Below are positions 35,857-45,197 of a stretch of 60,393 nt of DNA, piece after piece. Below the pieces are notes generated by a model, which was not told the origin of the DNA, made no database searches, and saw only the letters and a program-made list of their open reading frames with translations. Made by a program: the position numbers and the translations under genes. Source of the stretch: Rodentibacter caecimuris (GTDB lineage Bacteria; Pseudomonadota; Gammaproteobacteria; Enterobacterales; Pasteurellaceae); the NCBI RefSeq assembly GCF_024622045.1, contig NZ_JANKBP010000016.1; one strand, given 5' to 3'. Position 1 is the first letter of the stretch. The number at the start of each line of letters is the position of its first letter.

Positions 35857-36468
35857 ATGAAAAATGTTTTAAAAGTGACCGCACTTTCAGTAGGTATTGC
35901 ACTTGCATCAGGTTTTGCTGCGGCAGATGAAAATATCGCATTCATTAATGCAGGATATTTATTCCAAAATCACCCGGATCGTCAAGCTATTGCCGATAAA
36001 TTAGATGCAGAATTGAAACCGACGGCAGACAAATTAGCCGCAAGTAAAAAAGAAATTGATGATAAAATTGCCGCAGCACGTAAAAAGGTAGAAGCAAAAG
36101 TTGAAGCATTGAAAAAAGATGCGCCGCGTTTACGTCAAGCTGAAATCCAAAAACGTGAAGAAGAAATTAATAAATTTGGTGCGAATGAAGAAGCTGCATT
36201 GACTAAATTGATGCAAGAGCAAGATAAAAAAGTGGCGGCGTTCCAAGAAGAAAGCGATAAACGCCAAGCAGAAGCCCGTGCAAAATTATTAGAAAGTATT
36301 CAAGTGGCAACCAACAATGTGGCAAAAACAAAAGGTTATACCTATGTGCTTGATGCAAACTCTGTGGTATTTGCAGTAGAAGGTAAGGATATTACCGAAG
36401 AAGTATTAAAATCAATTCCTGTGACAGAAAAAGCTGCCGCACCGGCTAAAGCGGAAGAGAAAAAATAA
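35857..36468 (+). CDS. skp: periplasmic chaperone Skp (OmpH)
   Basis: 203 residues, longer than E. coli Skp (161). Signal peptide (1-23, cleavage after GFAAA). The mature protein has a long Lys/Glu/Ala coiled-coil region (about 45-140) forming the tentacles. A C-terminal Ala/Lys/Glu tail (AAAPAKAEEKK) is extra. Skp carries unfolded outer membrane proteins through the periplasm to BamA. SD AACAAGGAAA. lpxD follows after 12 bp. Confidence 0.92.
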   Translation: MKNVLKVTALSVGIALASGFAAADENIAFINAGYLFQNHPDRQAIADKLDAELKPTADKLAASKKEIDDKIAAARKKVEAKVEALKKDAPRLRQAEIQKREEEINKFGANEEAALTKLMQEQDKKVAAFQEESDKRQAEARAKLLESIQVATNNVAKTKGYTYVLDANSVVFAVEGKDITEEVLKSIPVTEKAAAPAKAEEKK

Positions 36469-36480
36469 TAGGTTCTCATA

Positions 36481-37506
36481 ATGCAAAAATCCTATTCTTT
36501 ACAAGAATTGGCCAATCAAATCGGCGCGACCATTCGTGGTAGCGCCGATACTATTGTCACAAACATCGCTCCTCTTGATAAAGCGCAAGCTCATCAACTC
36601 ACTTTCATTTCCAATGCAAAATTTCGCCCATTATTAAAAACATCTCAAGCCGGTATTTTAGTGGTGTCCGAAGCAGACGTTGAGTTTTGTGCGAAAGAAA
36701 GTAATTTACTCATTGTTAATGATCCTTATGTAGCTTATGCGATTTTAGCGCAATATATGGATACTACACCAAAAGCAGCGCAAGGTATCGAACCAAGTGC
36801 GGTGATTTCTGAGGGCGTTTCTTTGGGTGAAAATGTGTCAATTGGAGCAAATAGCGTTATCGAAGAAGGGGCGGTATTAGGCGATAACGTGATTATCGGT
36901 GCAAATTGCTTTGTGGGTAAAAACACAAAAATTGCGGCCGGCACGCAACTGTGGGCGAATGTAACCATTTATCATGATGTGGAAATCGGCAAAAACTGCT
37001 TAATTCAGTCCGGTGCGGTGATTGGCAGTGATGGTTTCGGTTATGCCAATGATCGTGGTCGTTGGATTAAAATTCCACAAGTAGGGCAAGTTATTATCGG
37101 TAACAATGTTGAAATCGGCGCTTGTACCTGTATCGATCGGGGCGCATTAGATGCAACGGTGATCGAGGATAACGTTATTATTGATAATCTTTGTCAAATT
37201 GCCCATAACGTTCATATTGGCACCGGCACAGCAGTTGCGGGCGGTGTGATTATGGCGGGTAGCCTGACAGTAGGACGCTACTGTTTAATTGGTGGTGCGA
37301 GTGTGATTAACGGTCATATGGAAATCTGCGATAAGGTGACAATTACCGGTATGGGAATGGTAATGCGGCCAATTACCGAACCGGGGGTTTATTCTTCCGG
37401 TATTCCATTACAAACCAATAAAGAGTGGCGTAAAACAGCGGCGCTGACTTTAGGGATTGATGGAATGAATAAGCGTCTAAAAGCACTTGAAAAGAAAATC
37501 GGCTAA
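36481..37506 (+). CDS. lpxD: UDP-3-O-(3-hydroxyacyl)glucosamine N-acyltransferase
   Basis: 341 residues. N-terminal uridine-binding domain and a left-handed parallel beta-helix of hexapeptide repeats (about 110-310), with the catalytic His in DNLCQIAHNVHIG (near residue 240). Third acyl-transfer step of lipid A synthesis. An uptake signal core is within the gene at 36795. Confidence 0.96.
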   Translation: MQKSYSLQELANQIGATIRGSADTIVTNIAPLDKAQAHQLTFISNAKFRPLLKTSQAGILVVSEADVEFCAKESNLLIVNDPYVAYAILAQYMDTTPKAAQGIEPSAVISEGVSLGENVSIGANSVIEEGAVLGDNVIIGANCFVGKNTKIAAGTQLWANVTIYHDVEIGKNCLIQSGAVIGSDGFGYANDRGRWIKIPQVGQVIIGNNVEIGACTCIDRGALDATVIEDNVIIDNLCQIAHNVHIGTGTAVAGGVIMAGSLTVGRYCLIGGASVINGHMEICDKVTITGMGMVMRPITEPGVYSSGIPLQTNKEWRKTAALTLGIDGMNKRLKALEKKIG

Positions 37507-37514
37507 TCCGTTTA

Positions 37515-37550
37515 AAAACGCACCGCACTTTAGTGGTGCGTTTTGTTTTT
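37515..37550 (+). terminator. terminator between lpxD and fabZ built on an uptake signal
   Basis: AAAACGCACC (37515-37524) pairs with GGTGCGTTTT (37535-37544), then GTTTTT. The uptake signal complement (37522-37530) spans the left arm and loop. Confidence 0.78.
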
Positions 37551-37570
37551 AACCGTAAATATCGTATAAT
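37543..37570 (+). promoter_or_regulatory. candidate fabZ promoter
   Basis: TTGTTT (37543-37548) and a perfect TATAAT (37565-37570) are 16 bp apart, just after the lpxD terminator and 38 bp before fabZ. It would drive fabZ-lpxA. Confidence 0.55.
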
Positions 37571-37607
37571 TCATGCGAATTTAGTGTTTATTTGTAAAGG
37601 TATCAAC

Positions 37608-38054
37608 GTGTCAGAACAGCAAACAAGAGTGATCGAAGCAAAAGAAATTATGACTTTATTACCACACCGTTATCCGTTTTTGTTGGTGGATCGCGTGTTG
37701 GATTTTAAGGAAGGCGAATGGTTAAAAGCAATCAAAAATATCAGTGTAAATGAGCCTTGTTTTACCGGTCATTTTCCTGGTGAACCTATTTTACCGGGCG
37801 TGTTGATTTTAGAAGCGCTTGCACAAGCCATGGGAATTCTGGCATTTAAAACCCATGAATTAAAAGGTGGAGAATTATTTTATTTTGCGGGAATTGACGA
37901 AGCGCGTTTTAAACGTCCTGTGTTACCCGGTGATCAAATGGAATTGAACGTTCAAGTCGTCAAAGAACGCCGCGGAATTACCGCTTTTACCGGTATTGCA
38001 ACGGTAAACGGTGAAGTAGCTTGTGAAGCTAAATTAATGTGTGCTCGTCGTTAA
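37608..38054 (+). CDS. fabZ: 3-hydroxyacyl-ACP dehydratase FabZ
   Basis: 148 residues from GTG 37608 (SEQQTRVIEAKEI), spaced from AAAGG; the longer open frame upstream overlaps the promoter. LLPHRYPFLLVDRV carries the catalytic His and PGVLILEALAQAMG the catalytic Glu. It dehydrates 3-hydroxyacyl-ACP, competing with LpxA/LpxD for the same hydroxyacyl chains. lpxA follows 19 bp later. Confidence 0.95.
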   Translation: MSEQQTRVIEAKEIMTLLPHRYPFLLVDRVLDFKEGEWLKAIKNISVNEPCFTGHFPGEPILPGVLILEALAQAMGILAFKTHELKGGELFYFAGIDEARFKRPVLPGDQMELNVQVVKERRGITAFTGIATVNGEVACEAKLMCARR

Positions 38055-38073
38055 TATAAATAAGGGGATAAAT

Positions 38074-38862
38074 ATGATCCATCCAAGTGCAAAAATTCAC
38101 CCGACGGCACTCGTTGAACAAGGGGCGGTTATTGGTGAAGATGTTTTTATTGGCCCTTTCTGTATTGTTGAAGGTTCCGTTGAGATTAAAGCACGCACCG
38201 TGTTGAAATCACACGTCGTTGTACGCGGCGATACCGTGATTGGTGAAGATAACGAAATTTACCAATTTGCGACGATTGGTGAAGTCAATCAAGATTTAAA
38301 ATACAAAGGCGAAGCAACGAAAACCGTTGTTGGCAATGGCAATCGAATTCGCGAGCATGTCACCATTCACCGTGGCACAATCCAAGGCGGAGGCGTAACG
38401 AGTATCGGTAATAATAATCTTCTGATGATTAACGTACATATAGCGCATGATTGCCAAATTAAAAATAATTGTATCTTGGCAAATAACGCAACTCTTGCCG
38501 GTCATGTCGAATTGGATGATTTCGTGATTGTAGGCGGTATGTCGGCGATTCATCAATTTGTCGTTGTGGGGGCGCATGTGATGTTAGGCGGCGGCTCCAT
38601 GGTTAGTCAAGACGTGCCGCCTTATGTGATGGCACAAGGTAATCATGCCCGTCCGTTTGGGGTTAATTTAGAAGGTTTAAAACGCCGAGGGTTTGATAAG
38701 CCGACTATGCACGCAATTCGTAATGTGTATAAAATGATTTATCGCAGCGGTAAAACTCTTGAAGAAATCATCCCGGAAATTGAACAAATTGCTGAAACCG
38801 ATTCCGCAATCAGTTTCTTTACCAATTTCTTTAAACGCTCAACCCGCGGAATTATTCGTTAA
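38074..38862 (+). CDS. lpxA: UDP-N-acetylglucosamine acyltransferase
   Basis: 262 residues from ATG 38074 (same length as E. coli), with SD AAGGGG at 38061-38066; the in-frame GTG at 38041 is inside fabZ. Hexapeptide-repeat beta-helix with the catalytic His in NNNLLMINVHIAHDC (about 122-127). First step of lipid A synthesis. Confidence 0.96.
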   Translation: MIHPSAKIHPTALVEQGAVIGEDVFIGPFCIVEGSVEIKARTVLKSHVVVRGDTVIGEDNEIYQFATIGEVNQDLKYKGEATKTVVGNGNRIREHVTIHRGTIQGGGVTSIGNNNLLMINVHIAHDCQIKNNCILANNATLAGHVELDDFVIVGGMSAIHQFVVVGAHVMLGGGSMVSQDVPPYVMAQGNHARPFGVNLEGLKRRGFDKPTMHAIRNVYKMIYRSGKTLEEIIPEIEQIAETDSAISFFTNFFKRSTRGIIR

Positions 38863-38905
38863 CAGCGTTTCTCTCTTTAGAAAGAGTAAACCTCATTAAC
38901 CAATT

Positions 38906-38941
38906 AACCGCACTTTAGTCCAAAGTGCGGTTATTTTTTAG
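38906..38941 (+). terminator. inverted uptake-signal terminator between lpxA and lpxB
   Basis: AACCGCACTTT (38906-38916), loop AGTCC, AAAGTGCGGTT (38922-38932), then ATTTTTTA. A full terminator inside what is normally a continuous lipid A operon; it lies 20 bp before the lpxB start. Confidence 0.85.
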
Positions 38942-38951
38942 GATAAATTTA

Positions 38952-40115
38952 ATGAACAAGGAAAATCCTACTATTGCGCTTGTAGCGGGAGAAATCTCTG
39001 GAGATATTCTCGGTGCAGGCTTAATTAGCCGGCTTAAAGCCCATTATCCCAATGCTCGTTTTATCGGAATTGCCGGCCCTAAAATGATCGCTGAAGGTTG
39101 CGAAACTTTAGTGGATATGGAAGAACTTTCCGTTATGGGCTTAGCAGAAATTGTTAAACATCTGCCACGCCTACTAAGAATCCGTAAAAATGTGATTCAA
39201 ACCATGTTACGTGAAAAGCCCGATGTCTATATCGGCATTGATGCACCGGATTTTAATTTAGATGTAGAACTGAAACTCAAAGCTGGAGGCATCAAAACTA
39301 TTCATTATGTCAGCCCTTCCGTATGGGCGTGGCGACAGAATAGAATCCACAAAATTGCTAAAGCGACAAATCAAGTGCTGGCATTTTTACCTTTTGAAAA
39401 AGCGTTTTATGATAAATTCAATGTGCCTTGCCGATTTATCGGTCACACGATGGCGGATGCAATCCCTCTAAAACCTAATCGGGCGGAGGCTTGCCAATTT
39501 CTCAACATTGATCCTGCACAACGTTATTTAGCGATTCTTGTGGGAAGTCGGGGCGCTGAAGTAGAATTTTTAACCGAGCCTTTTTTGAAAACGGCATTAT
39601 TGCTGAAAGCGCAATTTCCGGATCTGCAATTTCTTGTTCCCTTAGTGAATGAAAAACGGCGACAACAATTTGAAGCAATTAAATCCCGAGTGGCTCCGGA
39701 TTTAGCGATGCATCTGATTGACGGCAATGCACGTCAAGTATTAATCGCAGCGGATGCCACTTTACTGGCTTCCGGCACCGCTGCTCTTGAGGCGATGCTG
39801 TGTAAATCACCCATGGTGGTAGGCTATAAAATGAAACCGCTCACTTATTTCTTAGCGAAGCGTTTGGTGAAAACCAACTATATTTCTCTGCCGAATCTAT
39901 TAGCAAATGAAATGTTAGTGCCGGAAATGATTCAAGAAAATTGTGAGCCGACATTACTCGCAGAAAAACTGTCGGTCTATTTTTCGGATGAACAAAGTGC
40001 GGTTAAAAATCGCCACATATTAATTCAACGTTTCACGGATTTACACAGACAAATTCAATGTGATGCGGATAAGCAGGCCGCTCAAGCGGTGATTGATCTA
40101 TTAGAGGAAAAATAA
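38952..40115 (+). CDS. lpxB: lipid-A-disaccharide synthase
   Basis: 387 residues from ATG 38952 (MNKENPTIALVAGEISGDILGA), SD TAGGAT; in-frame upstream codons lie in the terminator. GEISGD, IGIDAPDFN and the GT19 HYVSPSVWAWR motif are present. It joins UDP-diacylglucosamine and lipid X. rnhB starts 1 bp after its stop. Confidence 0.96.
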   Translation: MNKENPTIALVAGEISGDILGAGLISRLKAHYPNARFIGIAGPKMIAEGCETLVDMEELSVMGLAEIVKHLPRLLRIRKNVIQTMLREKPDVYIGIDAPDFNLDVELKLKAGGIKTIHYVSPSVWAWRQNRIHKIAKATNQVLAFLPFEKAFYDKFNVPCRFIGHTMADAIPLKPNRAEACQFLNIDPAQRYLAILVGSRGAEVEFLTEPFLKTALLLKAQFPDLQFLVPLVNEKRRQQFEAIKSRVAPDLAMHLIDGNARQVLIAADATLLASGTAALEAMLCKSPMVVGYKMKPLTYFLAKRLVKTNYISLPNLLANEMLVPEMIQENCEPTLLAEKLSVYFSDEQSAVKNRHILIQRFTDLHRQIQCDADKQAAQAVIDLLEEK

Positions 40116-40116
40116 C

Positions 40117-40710
40117 ATGTTTGAATATCCGCAAGGTTATCAGTTAATTGCCGGCGTAGATGAAGTGGGGCGGGGGCCTTTAGTCGGGGCAGTCGTGACT
40201 GCGGCGGTGATTTTAGATCCCAATAATCCCATTGAAGGATTAGCCGATTCAAAAAAACTCACTGAAAAAAAACGTCTTGCCTTAGCAGAAGAAATTAAAC
40301 AAAAAGCACTTGTATGGTCATTAGGGAGAGCGGAAGCGGAAGAAATTGATGAACTGAATATTTTGCAGGCATCCTTACTTGCCATGACGCGAGCGGTAAA
40401 ATCGTTAAAAATTCAACCGCACTTTGTACTGGTCGATGGCAATAAAATTCCTAAAGATCTCAATATTCCTGCCCAAGCTATTGTAAAAGGCGATAGTTTG
40501 GTGGCGGAAATTAGTGCCGCTTCTATTTTGGCAAAAGTTGCACGGGATCAAGAAATGGAAGCGTTGGATCGCCAATACCCGGAGTATGCTTTTGCCCAAC
40601 ATAAAGGATATCCGACGAAGTTACATCTAGAAAAATTAGCCGAATTAGGGGCATTGCCACAGCACCGCCGTAGTTTTGCTCCGGTTCGTAAAGTATTAGA
40701 ACGTCGCTAA
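40117..40710 (+). CDS. rnhB: ribonuclease HII
   Basis: 197 residues. GVDEVGRGPLVGAVV holds the first acidic residues; the ASILAKVARD segment is conserved. It cuts 5' of ribonucleotides embedded in DNA. lpxB-rnhB adjacency is conserved in gammaproteobacteria; in E. coli dnaE follows, here a transporter does. Confidence 0.96.
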   Translation: MFEYPQGYQLIAGVDEVGRGPLVGAVVTAAVILDPNNPIEGLADSKKLTEKKRLALAEEIKQKALVWSLGRAEAEEIDELNILQASLLAMTRAVKSLKIQPHFVLVDGNKIPKDLNIPAQAIVKGDSLVAEISAASILAKVARDQEMEALDRQYPEYAFAQHKGYPTKLHLEKLAELGALPQHRRSFAPVRKVLERR

Positions 40711-40726
40711 ACATAAGAGGTAGGAG

Positions 40727-42583
40727 ATGAATACCATATTCACAAATGCACTTTGGGTTAGCCCGCTTTTCTGGACACTTGCTCTGTTAGCCGTTGCAGT
40801 GATTTTATTCGTGAGAAATAAAGTGCGGATGGATGCCGTGGCACTTTTAGTGATGTTGGCGTTTTATTTGAGCGGTATTTTAACCACCAACGAAATTTTT
40901 GCCGGATTTAGCGATCCGAATATTATTTTGATCGCATTGTTGTTTATTATTGGCGAAGGATTGGTGCGTACTGGGGTTGCCTATCAAGTGAGTGAAGGGA
41001 TCTTAAAACTTGCCGGAAATAGTGAAACCAAAGTCTTGGTGTTACTCATGCTTGCCGTGGCAGGCTTAGGGGCGTTTATGAGCTCCACAGGCGTGGTGGC
41101 GATTTTTATCCCCGTGGTTCTGATGATTTGTCGCCAAATGAACCTTTCCCCAAAACGCTTAATGATGCCGTTGAGTGTGGCAGGTTTGATTAGCGGTATG
41201 ATGACACTTATCGCCACCGCGCCTAACTTGGTGGTGAATGCAGAATTAGTCAAAGATACCGGCACTCGTTTAAGATTTTTTGACTTCACCCCGATTGGTC
41301 TTGTCATTTTGTTGTTAGGTATCGGGTATATGTTGCTAACCCGCCGCTGGCTTGGGGGAAACATTGCTACGGATCACCAAGAAAATAACCAACGCTCCAT
41401 GGCTGAATTGATTGATGAATATGGTTTACGCGGTCGAGCAAAACGTTTTGTGGTGCGTACCGGTTCGCCTTTTATCGGCAAAAATTTAGATGAATTACAT
41501 TTACGTTCTAACTATGGGGTGAATGTGTTAGCGATTGAACGTTGGAAACGTTTTCGCCCAACTTATATGATGCCCCTTGCCACCTCTGAAATTCACGAAA
41601 AAGATATTTTAATGATCGATATCGGGCAGCAAGAATTTAATTTAGCGGAGTTTTGTCAAACCTATAATTTGGAGCCGGCAGAGATCAAGTCTCAATCTTT
41701 TGACGAACAGGCAAAATCTATTGGGATGGCAGAATTAGCCTTAGTACCAGGTTCGGCGTTGATTGATAAAACCACACAAGAGGTGGCGTTTCGCTCTCGT
41801 TACGGATTAAATGTGGTGGGTATCAAGCGGGATGGCGAATTGATTTCCGACAGTTTTTCCGGCACGCCTTATAAGCTTGGCGATTTAATTCTTGTTATTG
41901 GCGATTGGAAAGTGATTCAACAAATGCGTAACCGCACCAAGGATTTTGTTGTGCTCACCTACCCGAAAGAAATAGATCGTGTTGCGCCGGCACAGAGCCA
42001 AGCTCCGCAAGCTTTACTTTCCGTATTGGTGATGGTGCTGTTAATGGTATCCGGTCTTGTACCGAATGTGATAGCCGCCCTCATCGGCTGCTTAATGTTA
42101 GGCTATTTCCGTTGCGTCGATGCGAAAAGTGCTTATGATTCCATTCATTGGCCAAGTTTAATTTTGATTATTGGTATGATGCCCTTTGCTACCGCATTGC
42201 AAAAAACCGGCGGGATTCAACTGGCAGTGGAGACGATGTTGCAGTTAGTAGGGGATTGGGGAATGCATTTCGTGTTGATGATGTTATTTCTTTTTTGTGC
42301 CGTGATCGGATTATTCATTTCTAATACCGCGACGGCAATTTTAGTTGCCCCTATTGCCATTTCATTGGCACAGCAACTCCAAGTATCGCCTATCCCCTTT
42401 GCGATGGTGGTGGCAATTGCCGCATCAGCTGCCTTTATGACACCGGTTTCTTCACCGGTTAATACAATGGTCGTGGGGCCCGGAGGATACAAGTTTAGTG
42501 ATTTCTTAAAAATTGGTGCTCCCTTTACATTGATTGTAATGGTGGTGAGTGTATTTTTAATTCCACTTTTATTTCCATTTTAA
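40727..42583 (+). CDS. SLC13-type anion transporter with two RCK_C (TrkA-C) domains
   Basis: 618 residues. Two membrane blocks (about 10-210 and 420-618) flank two cytoplasmic TrkA-C domains (VVRTGSPFIGKNLDELHLRS and LVPGSALIDKTTQEVAFRS). The SNTATAILVAPIA and ATAPNLVVNAELV segments are DASS/SLC13 substrate and sodium motifs. Architecture matches E. coli YfbS. Likely a sodium-coupled importer of sulfate, a dicarboxylate or another anion; substrate unknown. Confidence 0.85.
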   Translation: MNTIFTNALWVSPLFWTLALLAVAVILFVRNKVRMDAVALLVMLAFYLSGILTTNEIFAGFSDPNIILIALLFIIGEGLVRTGVAYQVSEGILKLAGNSETKVLVLLMLAVAGLGAFMSSTGVVAIFIPVVLMICRQMNLSPKRLMMPLSVAGLISGMMTLIATAPNLVVNAELVKDTGTRLRFFDFTPIGLVILLLGIGYMLLTRRWLGGNIATDHQENNQRSMAELIDEYGLRGRAKRFVVRTGSPFIGKNLDELHLRSNYGVNVLAIERWKRFRPTYMMPLATSEIHEKDILMIDIGQQEFNLAEFCQTYNLEPAEIKSQSFDEQAKSIGMAELALVPGSALIDKTTQEVAFRSRYGLNVVGIKRDGELISDSFSGTPYKLGDLILVIGDWKVIQQMRNRTKDFVVLTYPKEIDRVAPAQSQAPQALLSVLVMVLLMVSGLVPNVIAALIGCLMLGYFRCVDAKSAYDSIHWPSLILIIGMMPFATALQKTGGIQLAVETMLQLVGDWGMHFVLMMLFLFCAVIGLFISNTATAILVAPIAISLAQQLQVSPIPFAMVVAIAASAAFMTPVSSPVNTMVVGPGGYKFSDFLKIGAPFTLIVMVVSVFLIPLLFPF

Positions 42584-42618
42584 GCATATAGATTTAATAC
42601 AAAAATTTAAGGAAAAAT

Positions 42619-43212
42619 ATGACCGCACTTTTAAAAATAGGCCTTGTTTCCGTATCTGATCGGGCTTCATCAGGCGTCTATCAGGATCAAGGTATTCCCG
42701 AATTACAGGCTTGGTTAGAGAGCGCGCTAATCGATCCTTTCCATCTGGAAACCCGATTAATTCCCGATGAACAAGAAATTATTGAGCAAACCCTAAAAGA
42801 ATTGGTGGATGAACAAGGTTGCCATCTTGTCTTAACCACCGGCGGAACGGGGCCGGCAAAACGTGATGTTACCCCAGACGCTGCGCTTGCCGTTGCCGAT
42901 CGTGAAATGCCCGGTTTTGGTGAGCAAATGCGCCAAGTGAGTTTACACTTTGTACCTACGGCAATTTTATCCCGCCAAGTGGGCGTGATTCGTAAAGCAA
43001 GTTTGATTTTAAATTTACCGGGGCAACCCAAAGCCATCAAAGAAACCTTAGAGGGCGTGAAAGACAAAGACGGAAACGTGCTTGTGAGCGGTATTTTTAG
43101 CGCCGTACCTTATTGTTTACAACTCATTAATGGTTTGTATATTGATACTCACCCTAATGTGATTGAGAGTTTCCGCCCAAAAGCGGCAAGACGAGAAAAT
43201 TTGGAGAAATAG
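42619..43212 (+). CDS. mog: molybdopterin adenylyltransferase
   Basis: 197 residues (E. coli Mog 195). TTGGTGPAKRDVTPDA (about 74-89) is the molybdopterin-binding signature. It adenylates molybdopterin before molybdate insertion. Codons 2-4 (ThrAlaLeu) are encoded by an uptake signal immediately after the ATG. glnB begins 1 bp after its stop. Confidence 0.95.
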   Translation: MTALLKIGLVSVSDRASSGVYQDQGIPELQAWLESALIDPFHLETRLIPDEQEIIEQTLKELVDEQGCHLVLTTGGTGPAKRDVTPDAALAVADREMPGFGEQMRQVSLHFVPTAILSRQVGVIRKASLILNLPGQPKAIKETLEGVKDKDGNVLVSGIFSAVPYCLQLINGLYIDTHPNVIESFRPKAARRENLEK

Positions 43213-43213
43213 G

Positions 43214-43552
43214 ATGAAAAAGATCGAAGCGATGATTCGCCCCTTTAAACTTGATGATGTGCGTGAAAATCTTTCCGATATCGGTATCACCGGGATGACC
43301 GTGACCGAGGTACGTGGTTTTGGCCGCCAGAAAGGACATACGGAACTTTACCGAGGGGCGGAATATATGGTGGATTTTTTACCAAAAGTCAAAATGGAAA
43401 TCGTGGTGCCAGATGATTTGCTGGAACAGTGTTTGGAAACCATTATAGAAACTTGTCAAACCGGTAAAATCGGCGATGGAAAAATTTTTGTTTATGACGT
43501 GGAACGGGTGATCCGCATTCGCACCGGTGAAGAAAATGAGGAAGCGATTTAG
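43214..43552 (+). CDS. glnB: nitrogen regulatory protein P-II
   Basis: 112 residues from ATG 43214; the longer open frame to 43163 lies inside mog. T-loop Tyr51 (RGAEYMVDF), the uridylylation site, and the B-loop GKIGDGKIFV are intact. It senses 2-oxoglutarate, ATP/ADP and, by uridylylation, glutamine. TAG and the GTG of the next gene share one base. Confidence 0.96.
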   Translation: MKKIEAMIRPFKLDDVRENLSDIGITGMTVTEVRGFGRQKGHTELYRGAEYMVDFLPKVKMEIVVPDDLLEQCLETIIETCQTGKIGDGKIFVYDVERVIRIRTGEENEEAI

Positions 43553-44595
43553 TGGAAAATAACCTAAATTTACACCGCACTTTGCTGGGGATTGCCGCTG
43601 TTATTATTATTTTAGCCGGTATCAAATTAGCCGCTGAAATTGTTGTACCGTTTTTGCTGGCACTCTTTATTGCGATTATTTGTTCTCCGATCATTAAAGT
43701 AATGACTGCCCGTCGTCTCCCCCACTGGCTTGCGATAGTATTACTCTTTGTGTTGATTTCCCTTATTTTCTTTTCTTTGTTGGGATTGATTAACAGTAGT
43801 GTGCGTGAATTTACCCAATCGATTCCGCAATATAAAACCTTGCTTTCTGAACGGGTGAATGATCTGATGGCATTGGCACAACGTTTCAATCTGCCCGTTT
43901 ATTTTTCAAGGGAAACCATTCAAGAAAATTTCGATCCAAGTATTATTATGAATTTTGTTAGCCGTGTATTGCTCAATTTTTCCGGTGTGGTGAGCAATGT
44001 GTTCGTATTAGTGCTTGTGGTGATTTTCATGCTCTCTGAAGCCCCGACAATGAAACACAAAGTTGCGGTGGTGATAAGTTCTACCCCGAATGATGTAGAA
44101 AAAGAAGAGCGTCATATTAATCGCATTTTGCAAGGCGTGATTGGCTATCTTGGAATTAAAAGTATCACCAGCCTGCTTACGGGGTTCGCCGTGTTTATTC
44201 TATTGGAAGTGTGCGGTGTACAATATGCGATTTTGTGGGCGACATTAAGTTTTTTATTAAATTACATTCCGAATATCGGTTCGATCATTGCCGCTATTCC
44301 CATTATCGTACAGGCTTTATTATTGAATGGTTTCGGTATCGGTTTTGGCGTGACGGTCGGTGTGATTGCGATCAATATGGTCATCGGCAATATTCTCGAA
44401 CCTAAAATGATGGGGCAACGTCTTGGGCTTTCCACTTTAGTTGTTTTTCTTTCCCTGGTATTTTGGGGATGGCTACTGGGCACGGTAGGAATGTTACTTT
44501 CCGTTCCTCTTACCATGGCATTAAAAATCGCCTTAGAGTCCAGCCCGAATACAGTGAAATATGCCGCCTTGTTGGGCGATGTAGAAAGGGATTAA
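43552..44595 (+). CDS. AI-2E family (TqsA/PerM-like) membrane protein
   Basis: 347 residues with a GTG start overlapping the glnB stop (TAGTG). About seven to eight membrane segments; the C-terminal NYIPNIGSIIAAIPIIVQALL and GNILEPKMMGQRLGLS stretches are the AI-2E (UPF0118) signature. Relatives include E. coli TqsA (autoinducer-2 export), YhhT and cation/proton antiporters, so the substrate is uncertain. Confidence 0.85.
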   Translation: MENNLNLHRTLLGIAAVIIILAGIKLAAEIVVPFLLALFIAIICSPIIKVMTARRLPHWLAIVLLFVLISLIFFSLLGLINSSVREFTQSIPQYKTLLSERVNDLMALAQRFNLPVYFSRETIQENFDPSIIMNFVSRVLLNFSGVVSNVFVLVLVVIFMLSEAPTMKHKVAVVISSTPNDVEKEERHINRILQGVIGYLGIKSITSLLTGFAVFILLEVCGVQYAILWATLSFLLNYIPNIGSIIAAIPIIVQALLLNGFGIGFGVTVGVIAINMVIGNILEPKMMGQRLGLSTLVVFLSLVFWGWLLGTVGMLLSVPLTMALKIALESSPNTVKYAALLGDVERD

Positions 44596-44612
44596 CATTG
44601 TTTAGAGACATA

Positions 44613-44645
44613 AAAAAGTGCGGTCAATTTTGACCGCACTTTTGC
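44613..44645. terminator. bidirectional inverted uptake-signal terminator
   Basis: AAAAAGTGCGGTCAA and TTGACCGCACTTTT (centre near 44628) form a long perfect stem with a three-base loop. It lies between the convergent AI-2E gene and dsbB and has A/T flanks for both strands. Confidence 0.9.
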
Positions 44646-44654
44646 TATGCGAAT

Positions 44655-45188
44655 TTAGCAGAACAACCTTCTCTGTTTTCTGTTTTTTTTCACCTGAGCA
44701 ATTAATATCACCACAAGAACAAGCACATATACGGCAAAGATAAACACTAACCATTGCACCATGGTGATACCGAATAGCGACCACTGGCTGTTATTGCAGG
44801 AACCGGAAGGGTTGAAAATGCTTGGCAACCAGTGGTGGAATGGGAGAGTTTCCGGGAAATTAGGAATAAATTCACATTGTTTCCAAGGTGCAGGGTTCAT
44901 TTGTAGATCAAGGTGACGAATGGAGATCATCAAGCCTTTAACCGCACTAAATAAACCTAATGCAAGGGCGATTAAGCGCAGGAACAGCGAACGGGGCGCG
45001 AGAAGACCAATAATGCCCGCAAGGAATAAACCACTCATTGCCAAACGTTCATACACGCAAAGAACACAGGGTTGTAACCCCATACCATATTGGAAATAAA
45101 GTGCGGTCAATTCTAAGGCTAAACTCGAAAGCACAAGTAATAACCAGGATGAGCGTTTTTCTGAAAATTGTTTAAAAAATGCGAGCAT
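44655..45188 (-). CDS. dsbB: disulfide bond formation protein B
   Basis: 177 residues with four membrane segments. First redox pair Cys-Val-Leu-Cys in QPCVLCVYERLAM (about 40-46); second periplasmic cysteines in KQCEF (about 103) and SGSC (about 129). It reoxidises DsbA and passes electrons to quinone. It follows nhaB by 9 bp on the same strand. Confidence 0.95.
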   Translation of the reverse strand: MLAFFKQFSEKRSSWLLLVLSSLALELTALYFQYGMGLQPCVLCVYERLAMSGLFLAGIIGLLAPRSLFLRLIALALGLFSAVKGLMISIRHLDLQMNPAPWKQCEFIPNFPETLPFHHWLPSIFNPSGSCNNSQWSLFGITMVQWLVFIFAVYVLVLVVILIAQVKKNRKQRRLFC

Positions 45189-45197
45189 TTGTTCTCC

